Source: JAYEHL01 sp041653935 (GTDB taxonomy: Bacteria; Chloroflexota; Dehalococcoidia; E44-bin15). From it: a stretch of 64,000 nucleotides of DNA. A model generated the notes under the pieces. It searched no databases, had not been told where the DNA came from, and saw only the letters and a program-made list of their open reading frames with translations. The position numbers and the translations under genes were made by a program. Each line of letters opens with the position of its first letter. Position 1 is the first letter of the stretch. Shown here in pieces: positions 8,461 to 17,652 of the stretch. The stretch covers positions 1-64,000 of the forward strand of contig JBAZEO010000001.1 in NCBI GenBank assembly GCA_041653935.1. The letters run 5' to 3'.

Positions 8461-9505
8461 TGATAACCTCCCGGTCCAGCTTATCCTTCAAACCTTGTAT
8501 TGCCTCGACAAGGGAAATCTTACCTCCGAGCAATGGTATACGTATGATATCTCTTTTTAACTCGCATTCAACCATGCTGGCGTATTGACCGTCATTTGCT
8601 TCGATTACTACTATGTTTTTGTAGTCCTTCGCGTATTTTTGCAGCTCATCGCTCAGAATCGGGATGATTCGTATCGGGCGGAATATGGCGAAGGACGATT
8701 TCAGTGGAGCTATAACTCTCGATGTGATGCCATAGGCGATGAGTAGCGTGTCGCTCTTTTTATTGCCGTAGAATTCGAAATGTGCATAGCGCTTCGCTAT
8801 TTTTGTATGTCTGGCCTTTACCTTATCATGCCATCGTCTGAATGCTGCTGCATCTACTGTGCGCGGGCTCAGGTTTTCGTCATGGGTTAATCCGGTGAAA
8901 GTTCTGTTACCGGAGCCCAAAGGTGGAATGATGCGCGGGACTACTTCTATCTCAATTGTATCCAGGTCGACCACTTCGTACAGATGGCTGAGAAATGCAT
9001 CACCAAGGAATATGACGGGAGAGAGGGATTCCTCAGCGGCATTGAAGGCGGTGACAGCGTGGCGGTAGCATTCTTCTACCGAATTAGGATAGAAGACCAG
9101 GGGATAGTAGTCCCCGCTGCTGCCGTATTTCGTTTGTAGAATATCGTGTTGAGAGGGCCTGGTCGGCATGCCTGTCGCCGGCCCGACGCGCATTACGTTC
9201 ATATATACTGCAGGCACCTCAAGCTGATGGCCATAACCGATTGTTTCCTGCATCAGGCTGAAACCGGGACCGGATGTCGCTGTAAATGCCTTGGCTCCAG
9301 CCAGTGAAGCTCCGATGACCGCATTAGCGGCTGCCATCTCGTCCTCGCTCTGAATGAATTTAAAATTTGGGTTCTTGGCGTTGAGCTCAGCGGCCTGTAT
9401 CAGAATTTCAGTTGATGGTGTTATGGGATAGCCGGCAAAAAAGGTTGCGCCGGCTTTGACAGCGCCGAGGAACGTAGCTTCATTGCCGTTAATCAGCTTT
9501 TTCAT
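8453..9505 (-). CDS. korA: 2-oxoacid:ferredoxin oxidoreductase, alpha subunit
   Basis: The 350-aa protein opens with the pyrimidine-binding domain motif AGYPITPSTEI and continues with SEDEMAAANAVIGAS and ATSGPGFSLM, all hallmarks of the alpha subunit. A C-terminal domain II follows. An AGGAG site precedes the ATG. The start overlaps the end of the ferredoxin subunit by 17 bp, and the end overlaps the beta subunit, so the operon is tightly coupled. The length is in the range of stand-alone Kor/Vor alpha subunits without fused gamma. Confidence 0.88.
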   Translation of the reverse strand: MKKLINGNEATFLGAVKAGATFFAGYPITPSTEILIQAAELNAKNPNFKFIQSEDEMAAANAVIGASLAGAKAFTATSGPGFSLMQETIGYGHQLEVPAVYMNVMRVGPATGMPTRPSQHDILQTKYGSSGDYYPLVFYPNSVEECYRHAVTAFNAAEESLSPVIFLGDAFLSHLYEVVDLDTIEIEVVPRIIPPLGSGNRTFTGLTHDENLSPRTVDAAAFRRWHDKVKARHTKIAKRYAHFEFYGNKKSDTLLIAYGITSRVIAPLKSSFAIFRPIRIIPILSDELQKYAKDYKNIVVIEANDGQYASMVECELKRDIIRIPLLGGKISLVEAIQGLKDKLDREVINV

Positions 9506-9734
9506 TTTTTTGCTCCTGCAATGGTTGCCCGATTACTTCTATTGCCAGATCCGGGCACTGCCGTTCGCAGAGTCCGCATCGTATGCAGCGGTCTGCTATC
9601 TCAACTACTCCATCTGATGTTATTTCAAGGGCTTGCTGTGTACAGGCCTCAACGCAGATGAAGCAGAGTTTACACCATGTTGCGTTCCAGCGGACGCTGG
9701 GATAGTCGATAAATTTGGGACCTGTTTTAATCAT
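9489..9734 (-). CDS. korD: 2-oxoacid:ferredoxin oxidoreductase, 2x[4Fe-4S] delta subunit
   Basis: This small ferredoxin-type subunit (81 aa) has two clusters: CKLCFICVEACTQQ and CIRCGLCERQCPD. It accepts electrons from the alpha-beta core. Two ATGs are possible (9740 and 9734). GAGGG lies one base before the first and seven before the second, so I prefer 9734. It is the promoter-proximal gene of the operon. Confidence 0.87.
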   Translation of the reverse strand: MIKTGPKFIDYPSVRWNATWCKLCFICVEACTQQALEITSDGVVEIADRCIRCGLCERQCPDLAIEVIGQPLQEQKNEKAD

Positions 9735-9796
9735 TTTCATTCCCTCGCAATTGGTTGAAAATCGTTCTTAAATAATGTTTTTTGCAACGAGCTTAC

Positions 9797-9825
9797 ATTT
9801 TATCATAAACCATTTATCAAGTCTA
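9797..9825 (-). promoter_or_regulatory. Promoter of the 2-oxoacid oxidoreductase operon
   Basis: On the minus strand TAGACT (9825-9820) and TAAAAT (9802-9797) are separated by 17 bp, matching sigma70 hexamers at 4/6 and 5/6 positions. They sit about 60 bp upstream of the ferredoxin subunit start. Confidence 0.45.
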
Positions 9826-9906
9826 ACATCTCAAAGGCGTTTAAAGAATATAGAATTGATAAAATGATAGCAAGTTCTCTTGAAGATATGATATGTTATA
9901 TAAAAT

Positions 9907-9942
9907 CGTAGGCTTCCTCATGATTAGACGAGGAAGCCTACG
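9907..9942 (-). terminator. Intrinsic terminator after flavoprotein 1
   Basis: A perfect 13-bp stem (cgtaggcttcctc with gaggaagcctacg, 10-nt loop) is followed on the minus strand by ATTTTAT. It lies 23 bp past the stop of the flavoprotein gene at 9965 and separates it from the 2-oxoacid oxidoreductase operon. Confidence 0.8.
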
Positions 9943-9964
9943 TATACAGCAAACGTTTGAATTG

Positions 9965-11452
9965 TTAGTGAGTCTGGTAATATTTTAGCACTATCGGTGC
10001 TACATTGTATGCAGATTGGACCGCTTGGTGTGTTCCAACGCCGTCGCCGCCTGCATCGTCACCGACGTAGAATAGGCCCTGTACCGGCGCCTTGGGTGAC
10101 GGCTTGTTCTTACCGCACTGGCCAACTATCTGTCCCAGGCCTATGCATTCGCCTCCGCATCCTGGTAACGCGCTGTCGCGGGTCATTCGGCTGACGTCTG
10201 CGGTTGTGTAATCCTCCCGTCGTACTACATGCCCCTTCAACGCAGGATAGAACTTAAATAGCTGTTCCTCGAATGCGTCAAGGATCTTCTTCATATCCTT
10301 CATCTTGGGATCGGGCGGGCACAGGGTTCCTGTGAGCAATACCTGTTTGCCCTCAGGAGCAATGTTCGGATCGAAGCCCATAGGGTTGAAGACTATCATG
10401 AGCATGTCGTCAGAAATCTCCCCGTTCTTCGCTTTCATGTAGCGCTCCATGTTCCACCAGCTGTTGTCCGAGTAGACCACGTAGCAGCAGTCCTCCATCA
10501 CTACCTTGTCCATGAAGTAGCGGTGTCCGATTAACGCTAACGATGGGACAAGATCCTTGATGCGGTTCACATAGCTCTTATCGAAGTTCTCCTCGCCTAC
10601 AAGTTTCAGCACGGTCGGCTGGATGCCGGCGTCGCTTACAACTATTGGCGCCTTGAACGTGCCTTTATCTGTGATAACTCCGGTGACCTTGCCATTCTCG
10701 ACGCTGATTTTCTCTACGCGTGTTTTGAGCTTTAACTCGCCACCGAGTTTCTGGAAGGCTTCGGCCAGGGCCTCACATAGCTTTGCGTAGCCGCCCAGGA
10801 AGTAAGCAGAGCCCAACCCTGTTGTAAACTGACGCAGAGTTTTGATCATCTCGGAGGCGGAACATAGGTCTACCTGTACCACGAATAGGATGTTGCATAA
10901 TACAGCCAGGTAGCTGTATGCACCAGGGGGTATATTATACGGGGTTATGAAATCATGGAATGTAACATCATCCAGGGCATTCACCTGCTCAGGGGTGAAG
11001 GTAGAGATGTCTTCAAAGAGTCTATTAACATTGGCGAGTCCCTCGGCATCCTTCATCAGCCTTTCTGGGATCTGCATTGGCGGCACAAGGATGTAGCTTT
11101 CATATTTATCGGCGCCGGCGGGCTTATACAGGAATCCGCCGTCTTTAGGAGTCGCCTTTCCCGACATGATAGCAGCAAGGCTTCCTGTTGTAGGGAAGAC
11201 ATCAGACATCGGGGCCTGGGCTCCAACCTCGTTAAGCACTTTTTCGAATACGGTGTTGTAACGCGGCAGTCCCATAACAGGCCACATCTCATAGGTGAAG
11301 CCGTCCTTGCTGTAGTTAAGGGATTTACCGCCTACCCGGTCATTTTTCTCAATGAGCAGAGTTTTTACTCCTCTTTTTTGCAGCAGGGCAGCACAGGCGG
11401 TTCCTCCCGGACCGGCTCCGACAACGATAACATCAAATTTAGTTCCAGCCAT
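9965..11452 (-). CDS. FAD-dependent phytoene-desaturase-like oxidoreductase (paralogue 1)
   Basis: The 495-aa protein starts with the FAD-binding loop GAGPGG (12-17) and the acidic end of the beta-alpha-beta unit (LLIEKNDRVGG). It ends with a second FAD contact, LFYVGDDAGGDGVGTHQAVQ, as in the CrtI/phytoene desaturase superfamily. These enzymes dehydrogenate, isomerise or saturate isoprenoid chains and related hydrophobic substrates. It has AGGAGGT before the ATG. It is the shortest and most divergent of five paralogues in 17 kb, is flanked by hairpins on both sides, and may be its own transcription unit. A carotenoid role is unlikely to be the whole story because no prenyl-phosphate synthase or phytoene synthase is present. 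Confidence 0.82.
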   Translation of the reverse strand: MAGTKFDVIVVGAGPGGTACAALLQKRGVKTLLIEKNDRVGGKSLNYSKDGFTYEMWPVMGLPRYNTVFEKVLNEVGAQAPMSDVFPTTGSLAAIMSGKATPKDGGFLYKPAGADKYESYILVPPMQIPERLMKDAEGLANVNRLFEDISTFTPEQVNALDDVTFHDFITPYNIPPGAYSYLAVLCNILFVVQVDLCSASEMIKTLRQFTTGLGSAYFLGGYAKLCEALAEAFQKLGGELKLKTRVEKISVENGKVTGVITDKGTFKAPIVVSDAGIQPTVLKLVGEENFDKSYVNRIKDLVPSLALIGHRYFMDKVVMEDCCYVVYSDNSWWNMERYMKAKNGEISDDMLMIVFNPMGFDPNIAPEGKQVLLTGTLCPPDPKMKDMKKILDAFEEQLFKFYPALKGHVVRREDYTTADVSRMTRDSALPGCGGECIGLGQIVGQCGKNKPSPKAPVQGLFYVGDDAGGDGVGTHQAVQSAYNVAPIVLKYYQTH

Positions 11453-11524
11453 TATCTACCTCCTAGCCAGTATTCTCTCTTTCTGATTTTCCGATATAAC
11501 ACCGGTTGACTATCCATAAGATAC

Positions 11525-11570
11525 AGAGAGCCCGCGCTCAGACGTCCATTTCATCCGCAGCGGGCTCTCT
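11525..11570 (-). terminator. Hairpin downstream of flavoprotein 2
   Basis: An 11-bp GC-rich stem (agagagcccgc with gcgggctctct) with a 24-nt loop lies 26 bp past the stop of the gene at 11596. No T-run follows on the minus strand, so termination may be partial or the hairpin may stabilise mRNA ends. Confidence 0.5.
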
Positions 11571-11595
11571 TGATAACTTACACTTCCACTAGTTG

Positions 11596-13227
11596 TTATT
11601 TATAGTATGTGTTCCAGCACTTCTCGACCAGAGGAGTCGGTTTCCACCACTTCTGTATCTTCAGGTCGTCGGCGACCTTGTTGGCAGTGGTCACGCCTGG
11701 CCCGTAGGTCACGAAACCGCCGGAGTAGCTGGAGGCTCCGCCGATGTACAGGTTCTTTATCGGGGTAATATGGTTAGAGCACTCGTCATTGGGGCGCTGG
11801 TGTCCCATCTGTAGGTTGTCGTATGCGCCCTGCTTGATCGAGCCTTTGACCATGTTCGGGAACTTGTCCTCGATATCGGCGGGGGTGGTCATGTTCGACC
11901 ACATTACGTTCTTCTTGGTCATGTTGGGAGCGTATTTCTCCAACACCTTACGCTGAACCTCGGCGCGCTCTTCCTTGAACTTCATATTGAGCCATTTATC
12001 CTTGCCGCCCTTGAGTTCATAAGGAGCCATCTGCGAGATGAGTCCGGAACATCTGTTCTTCGGCGCCTGATACGGATCATGCACGCTCGGGAAGCAGCAG
12101 CTGAAGGCCTCAGGCTGAGGTATCTCGCCGGTCTTCTTAATCATAGAGTCCCAGACCTTCGTCAGATTGGCCTGGTTCTCAAAGCCGAGGACATAGATGA
12201 ACGCCTTGTTAACATCCGGGTTCTTCTCGGCAGCTTTGAATTTGGGAGGCTCTCTCAAGGCCATGTGCTGGTGGCACAGGCTGTAGTGATCCCACTCCCA
12301 GCCTTTGACCTTCTGAATAAAGTCAGGCTTGAGATTTTTCTCTCCGACGAACTTGAGGAATGTAGTGTCGACATCCAGTGTGCTGATGACGGCCTTATCT
12401 GCCATATAGGTGTCGCCGTCTGAAAGCTGGATACCTTTGGCTACGCCATTCTCTACTATGATCTTGGATACGGCAGCGTTGGTCAGTATTTCGCAGCCAT
12501 ATTCAAGGCAGAAGCGTGTGAGTGCATTGGACATGCGGTGCGAACCGCCCTGCACCAGGTTGTAGTTCGTGCTGCGATCGAAAAGGATCGGCACCATATA
12601 GGTCACACCGGTCATATCGTACTGCAGTCCCCAGTGGCATGAAACCCAGAGGAACAGGGTCCTGACAATATCATGCTCGAAGATGCCGTTTATGAGCTCT
12701 TCGGGCGTCATCTCACTGATCTCGTTGATGTCCTTGCCTATCTCAGTCCTTTCCATGCCCATGACGGCGTCCAGGGCCGGTACCGTAGGCAGATATGTCG
12801 TCGGTCCCAGGAAGCTCTCCATCATGTTATGGAACCTCTTGACTGTTGTGCGATAGGCGTCGGCATCCTTCTTGGAGAACTTGGCTATCGACTGGCATGT
12901 CTTCTCGACATCGGTATAGATGGAAATCGAGTTGCCGTCTGCGAGCGGCATGCAGAACTGGTGTTCGGGGCGTATGTACTTGATTCCATACCGCTTTTCG
13001 AACTCGAAGTCCGGGGTCGTCGGTGAGTAGTCCCCCATAAAGTGATAGATAGCATGTGTGTTGTGATAGAAATCGGGCAGGGTTATCTGCTCGGTAGCGA
13101 GCCCGCCGCCGATCTCGTTCCTTCTTTCACACACGAGTACCTTGAGCCCCGCTCTGGACAGGTAACAGGCTTCCGTAAGCCCGTTGGGGCCGCCACCGAT
13201 GATGATTACATCGTATTTCTTTGCCAT
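11596..13227 (-). CDS. FAD-dependent phytoene-desaturase-like oxidoreductase (paralogue 2)
   Basis: This is a 543-aa CrtI-superfamily protein: FAD loop GGGPNG (11-16), ERRNEIGGGLATEQ following it, and a C-terminal motif near LYIGGASSYSGGFVTYGPG for the second FAD contact. It is closely related to paralogues 3-5 in the HAIYHFMGD/HATIQL-type segment after the first FAD motif. It lies directly downstream of the two CoA-transferase subunits (46 bp gap), which suggests its substrate or product is handled as a CoA thioester. The exact reaction is unknown; desaturation or saturation of a hydrophobic chain is the family-level inference. Confidence 0.85.
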   Translation of the reverse strand: MAKKYDVIIIGGGPNGLTEACYLSRAGLKVLVCERRNEIGGGLATEQITLPDFYHNTHAIYHFMGDYSPTTPDFEFEKRYGIKYIRPEHQFCMPLADGNSISIYTDVEKTCQSIAKFSKKDADAYRTTVKRFHNMMESFLGPTTYLPTVPALDAVMGMERTEIGKDINEISEMTPEELINGIFEHDIVRTLFLWVSCHWGLQYDMTGVTYMVPILFDRSTNYNLVQGGSHRMSNALTRFCLEYGCEILTNAAVSKIIVENGVAKGIQLSDGDTYMADKAVISTLDVDTTFLKFVGEKNLKPDFIQKVKGWEWDHYSLCHQHMALREPPKFKAAEKNPDVNKAFIYVLGFENQANLTKVWDSMIKKTGEIPQPEAFSCCFPSVHDPYQAPKNRCSGLISQMAPYELKGGKDKWLNMKFKEERAEVQRKVLEKYAPNMTKKNVMWSNMTTPADIEDKFPNMVKGSIKQGAYDNLQMGHQRPNDECSNHITPIKNLYIGGASSYSGGFVTYGPGVTTANKVADDLKIQKWWKPTPLVEKCWNTYYK

Positions 13228-13273
13228 TTTCCCTCCTTGTATTTCAGGGTTTTTATTTTTTACCTTCCAAAAG

Positions 13274-13945
13274 TTACATCAACTCAATATCGTGGCAACC
13301 AGGATCGACAATCAATTTAGGTTCGGTTAGTTCCTGAACCTCCTTGGGAGTCCATCCTGGAGCAACTTCCTTAAGCACCAGTCCCTTTTTCGTTACTTCT
13401 ATCACCGCTATGTCGGTAACAAGCAGATCTACACTTTCTATTGCTGTGATGGGATAGGTGCATTGTTTCACTACTCTGGGTTTGCCATCTTTGGTGACAT
13501 GGTTCATGACAACGATCAGTTTTTTAGCTCCTGTAGCTAAGTCCATGGCACCACCGATAGTGCCTATCTTCCTCTCAGGGACCATGTAGTTTGCCAGGTC
13601 GCCTTTTTCCGAGACTTGGAAGCCTCCCATGACGCTGATGTCAAGGTGTCCGCCGCGGATCATGGTGAACGATTCGGCATGGTCGAAGCAACTCATGCCC
13701 GGCACGACTCTAACAGTCTGGCCGCCAGCATTGACTAGGTCTTGATCACCTTCTCCAACGTTGGTAATTTCGCCGAAGCCGAGTATGCCGTTCTCGCTCT
13801 GGAAAACGACTTCACGTCCAGCCGGGATGTAGTTTGCGGCTAGGACCGGTATACCGATGCCGAGGTTCACGTAGTTACCATCCTGGAATTCCTTGGCCAC
13901 GCGGAGGGCCATGGTTTCTCTATCAAGTTTAAACTTCTCTGCCAT
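13274..13945 (-). CDS. 3-oxoacid CoA-transferase (family I), subunit B
   Basis: The 223-aa protein is the beta subunit of a family I CoA-transferase (AtoA/ScoB/PcaJ type). The catalytic glutamate is Glu51 in FQSENGILGFG, which forms the glutamyl-CoA thioester intermediate. The glycine-rich GGAMDLATGAK segment is also typical. It follows subunit A with an 11-bp gap. The enzyme swaps CoA between a short acyl-CoA and a 3-oxo or other carboxylic acid. In this cluster it could activate or release a pathway intermediate. Confidence 0.9.
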   Translation of the reverse strand: MAEKFKLDRETMALRVAKEFQDGNYVNLGIGIPVLAANYIPAGREVVFQSENGILGFGEITNVGEGDQDLVNAGGQTVRVVPGMSCFDHAESFTMIRGGHLDISVMGGFQVSEKGDLANYMVPERKIGTIGGAMDLATGAKKLIVVMNHVTKDGKPRVVKQCTYPITAIESVDLLVTDIAVIEVTKKGLVLKEVAPGWTPKEVQELTEPKLIVDPGCHDIELM

Positions 13946-13956
13946 AATGTCCCTCC

Positions 13957-14745
13957 TTACGCGCTCTTTCTTGCCATGAATCTATCATGGGACTCTTGGG
14001 CTTCCTTGCTGATCGCGGCTATATCTTGCTCTATCCATTTCTCCGGTCTCTCGACCACTCGGTCCACATAGATGCCCGGAGTATGTATCTCGTCCGGCTT
14101 CAGTTCGCCGAGTTCGACGATCTTGTCTACCTCGACTATGGTCACTTTGGCCGCTCCGGCCATTGTGCCATTGAAGGTCCGCGAGCTGTATTTGTATACC
14201 AGATTGCCCCAGCGATCGGCCTTGTGCGCCTTTATCAGGGCGAAGTCCGCCTGAAAGGGAAGCTCCAATAGATACTTCTTGCCGTTGATGGTTTTGACCT
14301 CTTTGCCTTTCTCGACAACGGTACCTACGCCTACCGGGGTATAGATACCGCCAAGTCCGGCTTTGGCCGCCCTGATGCGTTCCGCCAGTGTGCCTTGCGG
14401 CACCATCTCAAGCTCCACTTCCCCTGCCCGCAGTTTCTTTTCGAAGTTGTTCTGGTATACGGCGCTGACGGGGGCCGAGGCGATGGCCTTCTTTATGCAG
14501 TTGTTGCGCACAAGCACGTCCATATCCTCGGGGAACTTGTAGCCCAGCAGCTTCCAGACATCCTTGCCGAAGCCGCAGGAGTTGGATATCGTGGTTAGGT
14601 TCTTGATGCCCTTGCGAGCTAAGGCCTCAAGGAGCATGCTGGCTGTGCTGGAAGCGGTACCAAAGCCGCCTATCATTATGGTGGCCCCATCCGGTATATC
14701 GGCTACCGCCTTATCGAAGCTAGACACTATCTTATTTATAGGCAT
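13957..14745 (-). CDS. 3-oxoacid CoA-transferase (family I), subunit A
   Basis: The 262-aa alpha subunit has the characteristic glycine-rich N-terminal segment IMIGGFGTASSTASMLLEAL and the later PQGTLAERIRAAKAGLGGIYTPVGVGT block of AtoD/ScoA-type proteins. It is followed by subunit B. It starts 12 bp after the stop of flavoprotein 3, so it belongs to the same transcript. The length is slightly above the usual 220-235 aa because of a C-terminal extension. Confidence 0.9.
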   Translation of the reverse strand: MPINKIVSSFDKAVADIPDGATIMIGGFGTASSTASMLLEALARKGIKNLTTISNSCGFGKDVWKLLGYKFPEDMDVLVRNNCIKKAIASAPVSAVYQNNFEKKLRAGEVELEMVPQGTLAERIRAAKAGLGGIYTPVGVGTVVEKGKEVKTINGKKYLLELPFQADFALIKAHKADRWGNLVYKYSSRTFNGTMAGAAKVTIVEVDKIVELGELKPDEIHTPGIYVDRVVERPEKWIEQDIAAISKEAQESHDRFMARKSA

Positions 14746-14757
14746 ATCTTACCCCTA

Positions 14758-16506
14758 TTACTTCTTCGGTGCTAACGGGCTTCTGAGGCCCGATTCTTTC
14801 GTCTTCTTGAGTGTATCCAACCAGGTCCGGTACAGTGAATCAGGCTCTTCGTTACCCTTCTCCTGCCACGGTCCGGGCAGTCCGAGGTCCTTGGCTATGA
14901 TCTGATAGCAGTTGTAGGACTCGGTAGCGCCGGAGTTCGCACCCAAGTGCCATGCGGCGCCGGTGGCGTACAGGTTCTTGATAGGTGTCCTGTGGTTCGC
15001 CAGTTCCGGTATCGGCCGCTTGTCGTCGCACTGGTGCGACACGCGGTCGATGAGCGACATGGTGCCGTTGGGTCCCGTGTTCTTCATTCTCAGGTTATCG
15101 TACGGCGTGTTGTAGTCGACGCCGATGATGTTGTTCCAGTTCATATTGGGAGCATGTGACTCCCAGAGCTTAATCAACTCTTCGGCATACCATTTCTTGA
15201 TATCCAGCCATTCGTCCTCGGTATGAGCTGTCGCCGGTGGGCCTAACTGCTCGTTATTGGCAACATGTTTGCCGGGCGGTGCGTAGAGCGGGTCTACCAT
15301 GCTGTGGCTCCATACCGTCGGGCACCAGTCTTTCTTGGGCGGCCACAGGCCCAGGCGGGAGTAGTAGGCCTCGCGGCATACATGGTATGGGTCGGCGTTC
15401 TCAGCCATGCCCAGCCAGAACGTGTCGTTGATATCAGGGTTGAATGAGGCCTCATTATACTTCGGCGCCTGATGACAGGCGAACGTGTACCACATGAGAC
15501 AGCCGAATTCTGTCTCTATTAATTTAATTCGGTTCTTAAACTGATAGGGAAGTTTATCCTCGCCGATGAGGTCGAAGGCCAGTTGTGCCGGGCTCAGCGT
15601 ACTGACGACGAATTTTCTCGCCTTGATCTTGGTGCCGTCTATGAGCTCGATGCCCTTCGCCTCGCCGTTCTCGATGATGCACTTCTTGACCTCTTGCCCT
15701 AGGAAGAATTTGCATCCGTCGCGGCAGAGTATCTTGTGGGCGGCGTGCGCTACCTGGTGCGTCCCGCCGGGGATGAAGCTGATGGACGGCATCATGGCAG
15801 CGAATCCGAACGTCCAGGCGCCGGCGCCCGGCTGGTTCGGGTCCATAGCTGCTGAGAGTACGAAGCGGCAGTTGCAATACTGCATCTCTTTGCTCTCCCA
15901 GAGTTCCTGCACGTTATGGATGTGAGGAGCGGCCAGTATCAAGGCATCGGGGTTCACCCCGTCTCCCACCTCTATCATTTTGGGGTACTGGATCAGCTGT
16001 CTCTCGAAGACCTTGGGGTCGGCGGCGCGTATCTCGGCCGGCTTGTACATCATGTCGAACTGTACGGCCTGTGCCTCAGGTGCGAGCCAGTACTTGCGCA
16101 GCCTGAGCCATTTCTCGGCATCTCTCTGCGAAAAACGGGCGAGTTGTTCGGCAGTCCTGGTCTGGTCCGGGTCGTACTTCTCGCTGTAGATGGCGAGACA
16201 GTTGTTCTTGTCCTTGAACACTGCGCCGTCTGCAACTAGATGCTGTTCCAGCCTGCAACCGTACTCCCATATCTCAGGGAAGTCGCGCCACAGCGGCGTG
16301 TAGTACATCGGCAACTGGATGGTGGCATGAGTGTTGCCGCGGAAACCCGGCGCAGATATCTCCTCTGTCGCCAGACATCCGCCAATCTCATGCCTTCGCT
16401 CATAGATCCCTACGCTCAGGTTAGCGTACTTGATGAGGTACATAGCAAGGAACAGCGCCTTGTTACCTCCTCCTACTATTACAACATCAAACGTCTCTTC
16501 AGCCAT
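14758..16506 (-). CDS. FAD-dependent phytoene-desaturase-like oxidoreductase (paralogue 3)
   Basis: This 582-aa protein belongs to the same superfamily as its neighbours. The FAD loop reads GGGNKA at 12-17, so the third glycine of GxGxxG is replaced by alanine, unlike the other four paralogues. The following YERRHEIGGCLATEE segment and the C-terminal NLYATGAAWHLGANSGATESYN region are otherwise normal. It has AAGGAGGT before the ATG and lies between the alcohol dehydrogenase and the CoA-transferase genes. The altered loop may change FAD affinity, or the protein may act as a partner subunit of another paralogue; this is inference. Confidence 0.83.
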   Translation of the reverse strand: MAEETFDVVIVGGGNKALFLAMYLIKYANLSVGIYERRHEIGGCLATEEISAPGFRGNTHATIQLPMYYTPLWRDFPEIWEYGCRLEQHLVADGAVFKDKNNCLAIYSEKYDPDQTRTAEQLARFSQRDAEKWLRLRKYWLAPEAQAVQFDMMYKPAEIRAADPKVFERQLIQYPKMIEVGDGVNPDALILAAPHIHNVQELWESKEMQYCNCRFVLSAAMDPNQPGAGAWTFGFAAMMPSISFIPGGTHQVAHAAHKILCRDGCKFFLGQEVKKCIIENGEAKGIELIDGTKIKARKFVVSTLSPAQLAFDLIGEDKLPYQFKNRIKLIETEFGCLMWYTFACHQAPKYNEASFNPDINDTFWLGMAENADPYHVCREAYYSRLGLWPPKKDWCPTVWSHSMVDPLYAPPGKHVANNEQLGPPATAHTEDEWLDIKKWYAEELIKLWESHAPNMNWNNIIGVDYNTPYDNLRMKNTGPNGTMSLIDRVSHQCDDKRPIPELANHRTPIKNLYATGAAWHLGANSGATESYNCYQIIAKDLGLPGPWQEKGNEEPDSLYRTWLDTLKKTKESGLRSPLAPKK

Positions 16507-16545
16507 TATTACCTCCTTGCTTTTTTATATAGCAGGCTTAGAGTG

Positions 16546-17634
16546 TTAGAACTTGATTACACCGCGCAGAACTTCTCCCTTTTTCATCGCTTCAAAGGCC
16601 TCGTTGATCTGGTTGAGCTTGTAGGTCTTTGTGATCAGCTTATTGATGGGGAGCTTGCCCTGCATGAAAAGATCAACATATCTGGGTATATCGATTTGCG
16701 GGATGATATCCCCCTGAACAGCGCCGGTGATGGTTTTGCCCAAGAGAAATTCAAACGGAGCAATGGTCAGCATGCTTGTAATAGGGGCCATGCCTGATAC
16801 TACAAACAAGCCGCCGGGGCGGATGGAGCCAAGCGCTTTTACCATAACATCCACGTTGCCGATGAACTCGAGGGCGTAATCCACACCTCCTCCGAGGATT
16901 TCAAATATCTTTAACTGCGGGTCGTCCTTTTTGGCGTTGACGACATAATCGGCCCCAAGCTCTTTGGCCATCGCGAGTTTGTTATCCAGAGTATCGATGG
17001 CAATAACCTTAGCGCCGGCAAGTTTGGCCCCCATGACAGCCGCTAGGCCTACGCCTCCGCAGCCGAAGATGGCCATGGTTTCGCCGGCTTTTACCTTTGT
17101 GGTGTTGATGGCAGTGCCGATTCCCGTGCTGGCGCCGCATCCGAGGAGACATACGACATCGAGGGGTGCATCCTCCCTTACCTTTACCGCTGATCTCTCG
17201 TGTACTACCACCTTCTCGGCGTAGCAGGCCAGTCCGAACATCTGATGGACGGGCTTGCCATCTTTCTTCACGCGCATCTGGCCGTACGGCAGTGTGGCCA
17301 TCATCTGGATGGGCAGGTTCTCAACGCAACTTGTCGGGCGTCCCGCATTGCAGAAACGGCACTTGCCGCAGTTGAAAGCGACCATCATGATGACATGATC
17401 GCCCGGCTTTACCGTTGTTACTCCGGGGCCGACTTTTTCTACGATGCCTGCGCCCTCGTGTCCGGGAATGACCGGCACGGGTGCGGGCATGTCGCCCTTC
17501 ATGAAGTGAAGGTCCGTGTGGCAGACCCCCGTAGCCACCAGCTTAACGAGTATCTCGTTTGCCTGCGGCTCATCGAGTTGAACGTCGTCGATTTTTAACG
17601 GGGCTCCGACCTCGTACAAAACAGCAGCTTTCAT
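16546..17634 (-). CDS. Zinc-dependent medium-chain alcohol dehydrogenase
   Basis: The 362-aa protein carries both zinc sites of the MDR alcohol dehydrogenases: catalytic ligands at Cys38 (GVCHTD) and His59-Glu60 (GHEGAG), and the structural zinc site at Cys89, Cys92, Cys95 and Cys103. The NAD-binding loop is GCGGVG near 190. It would interconvert an alcohol and an aldehyde or ketone with NAD(P). It lies between a CaiB/BaiF gene and flavoprotein 3 in the same direction with short gaps. An aldehyde product could feed the ferredoxin-linked aldehyde oxidoreductase encoded at 28066; that link is inference. Confidence 0.92.
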   Translation of the reverse strand: MKAAVLYEVGAPLKIDDVQLDEPQANEILVKLVATGVCHTDLHFMKGDMPAPVPVIPGHEGAGIVEKVGPGVTTVKPGDHVIMMVAFNCGKCRFCNAGRPTSCVENLPIQMMATLPYGQMRVKKDGKPVHQMFGLACYAEKVVVHERSAVKVREDAPLDVVCLLGCGASTGIGTAINTTKVKAGETMAIFGCGGVGLAAVMGAKLAGAKVIAIDTLDNKLAMAKELGADYVVNAKKDDPQLKIFEILGGGVDYALEFIGNVDVMVKALGSIRPGGLFVVSGMAPITSMLTIAPFEFLLGKTITGAVQGDIIPQIDIPRYVDLFMQGKLPINKLITKTYKLNQINEAFEAMKKGEVLRGVIKF

Positions 17635-17652
17635 TGATTCAGCTCCTTTCCG

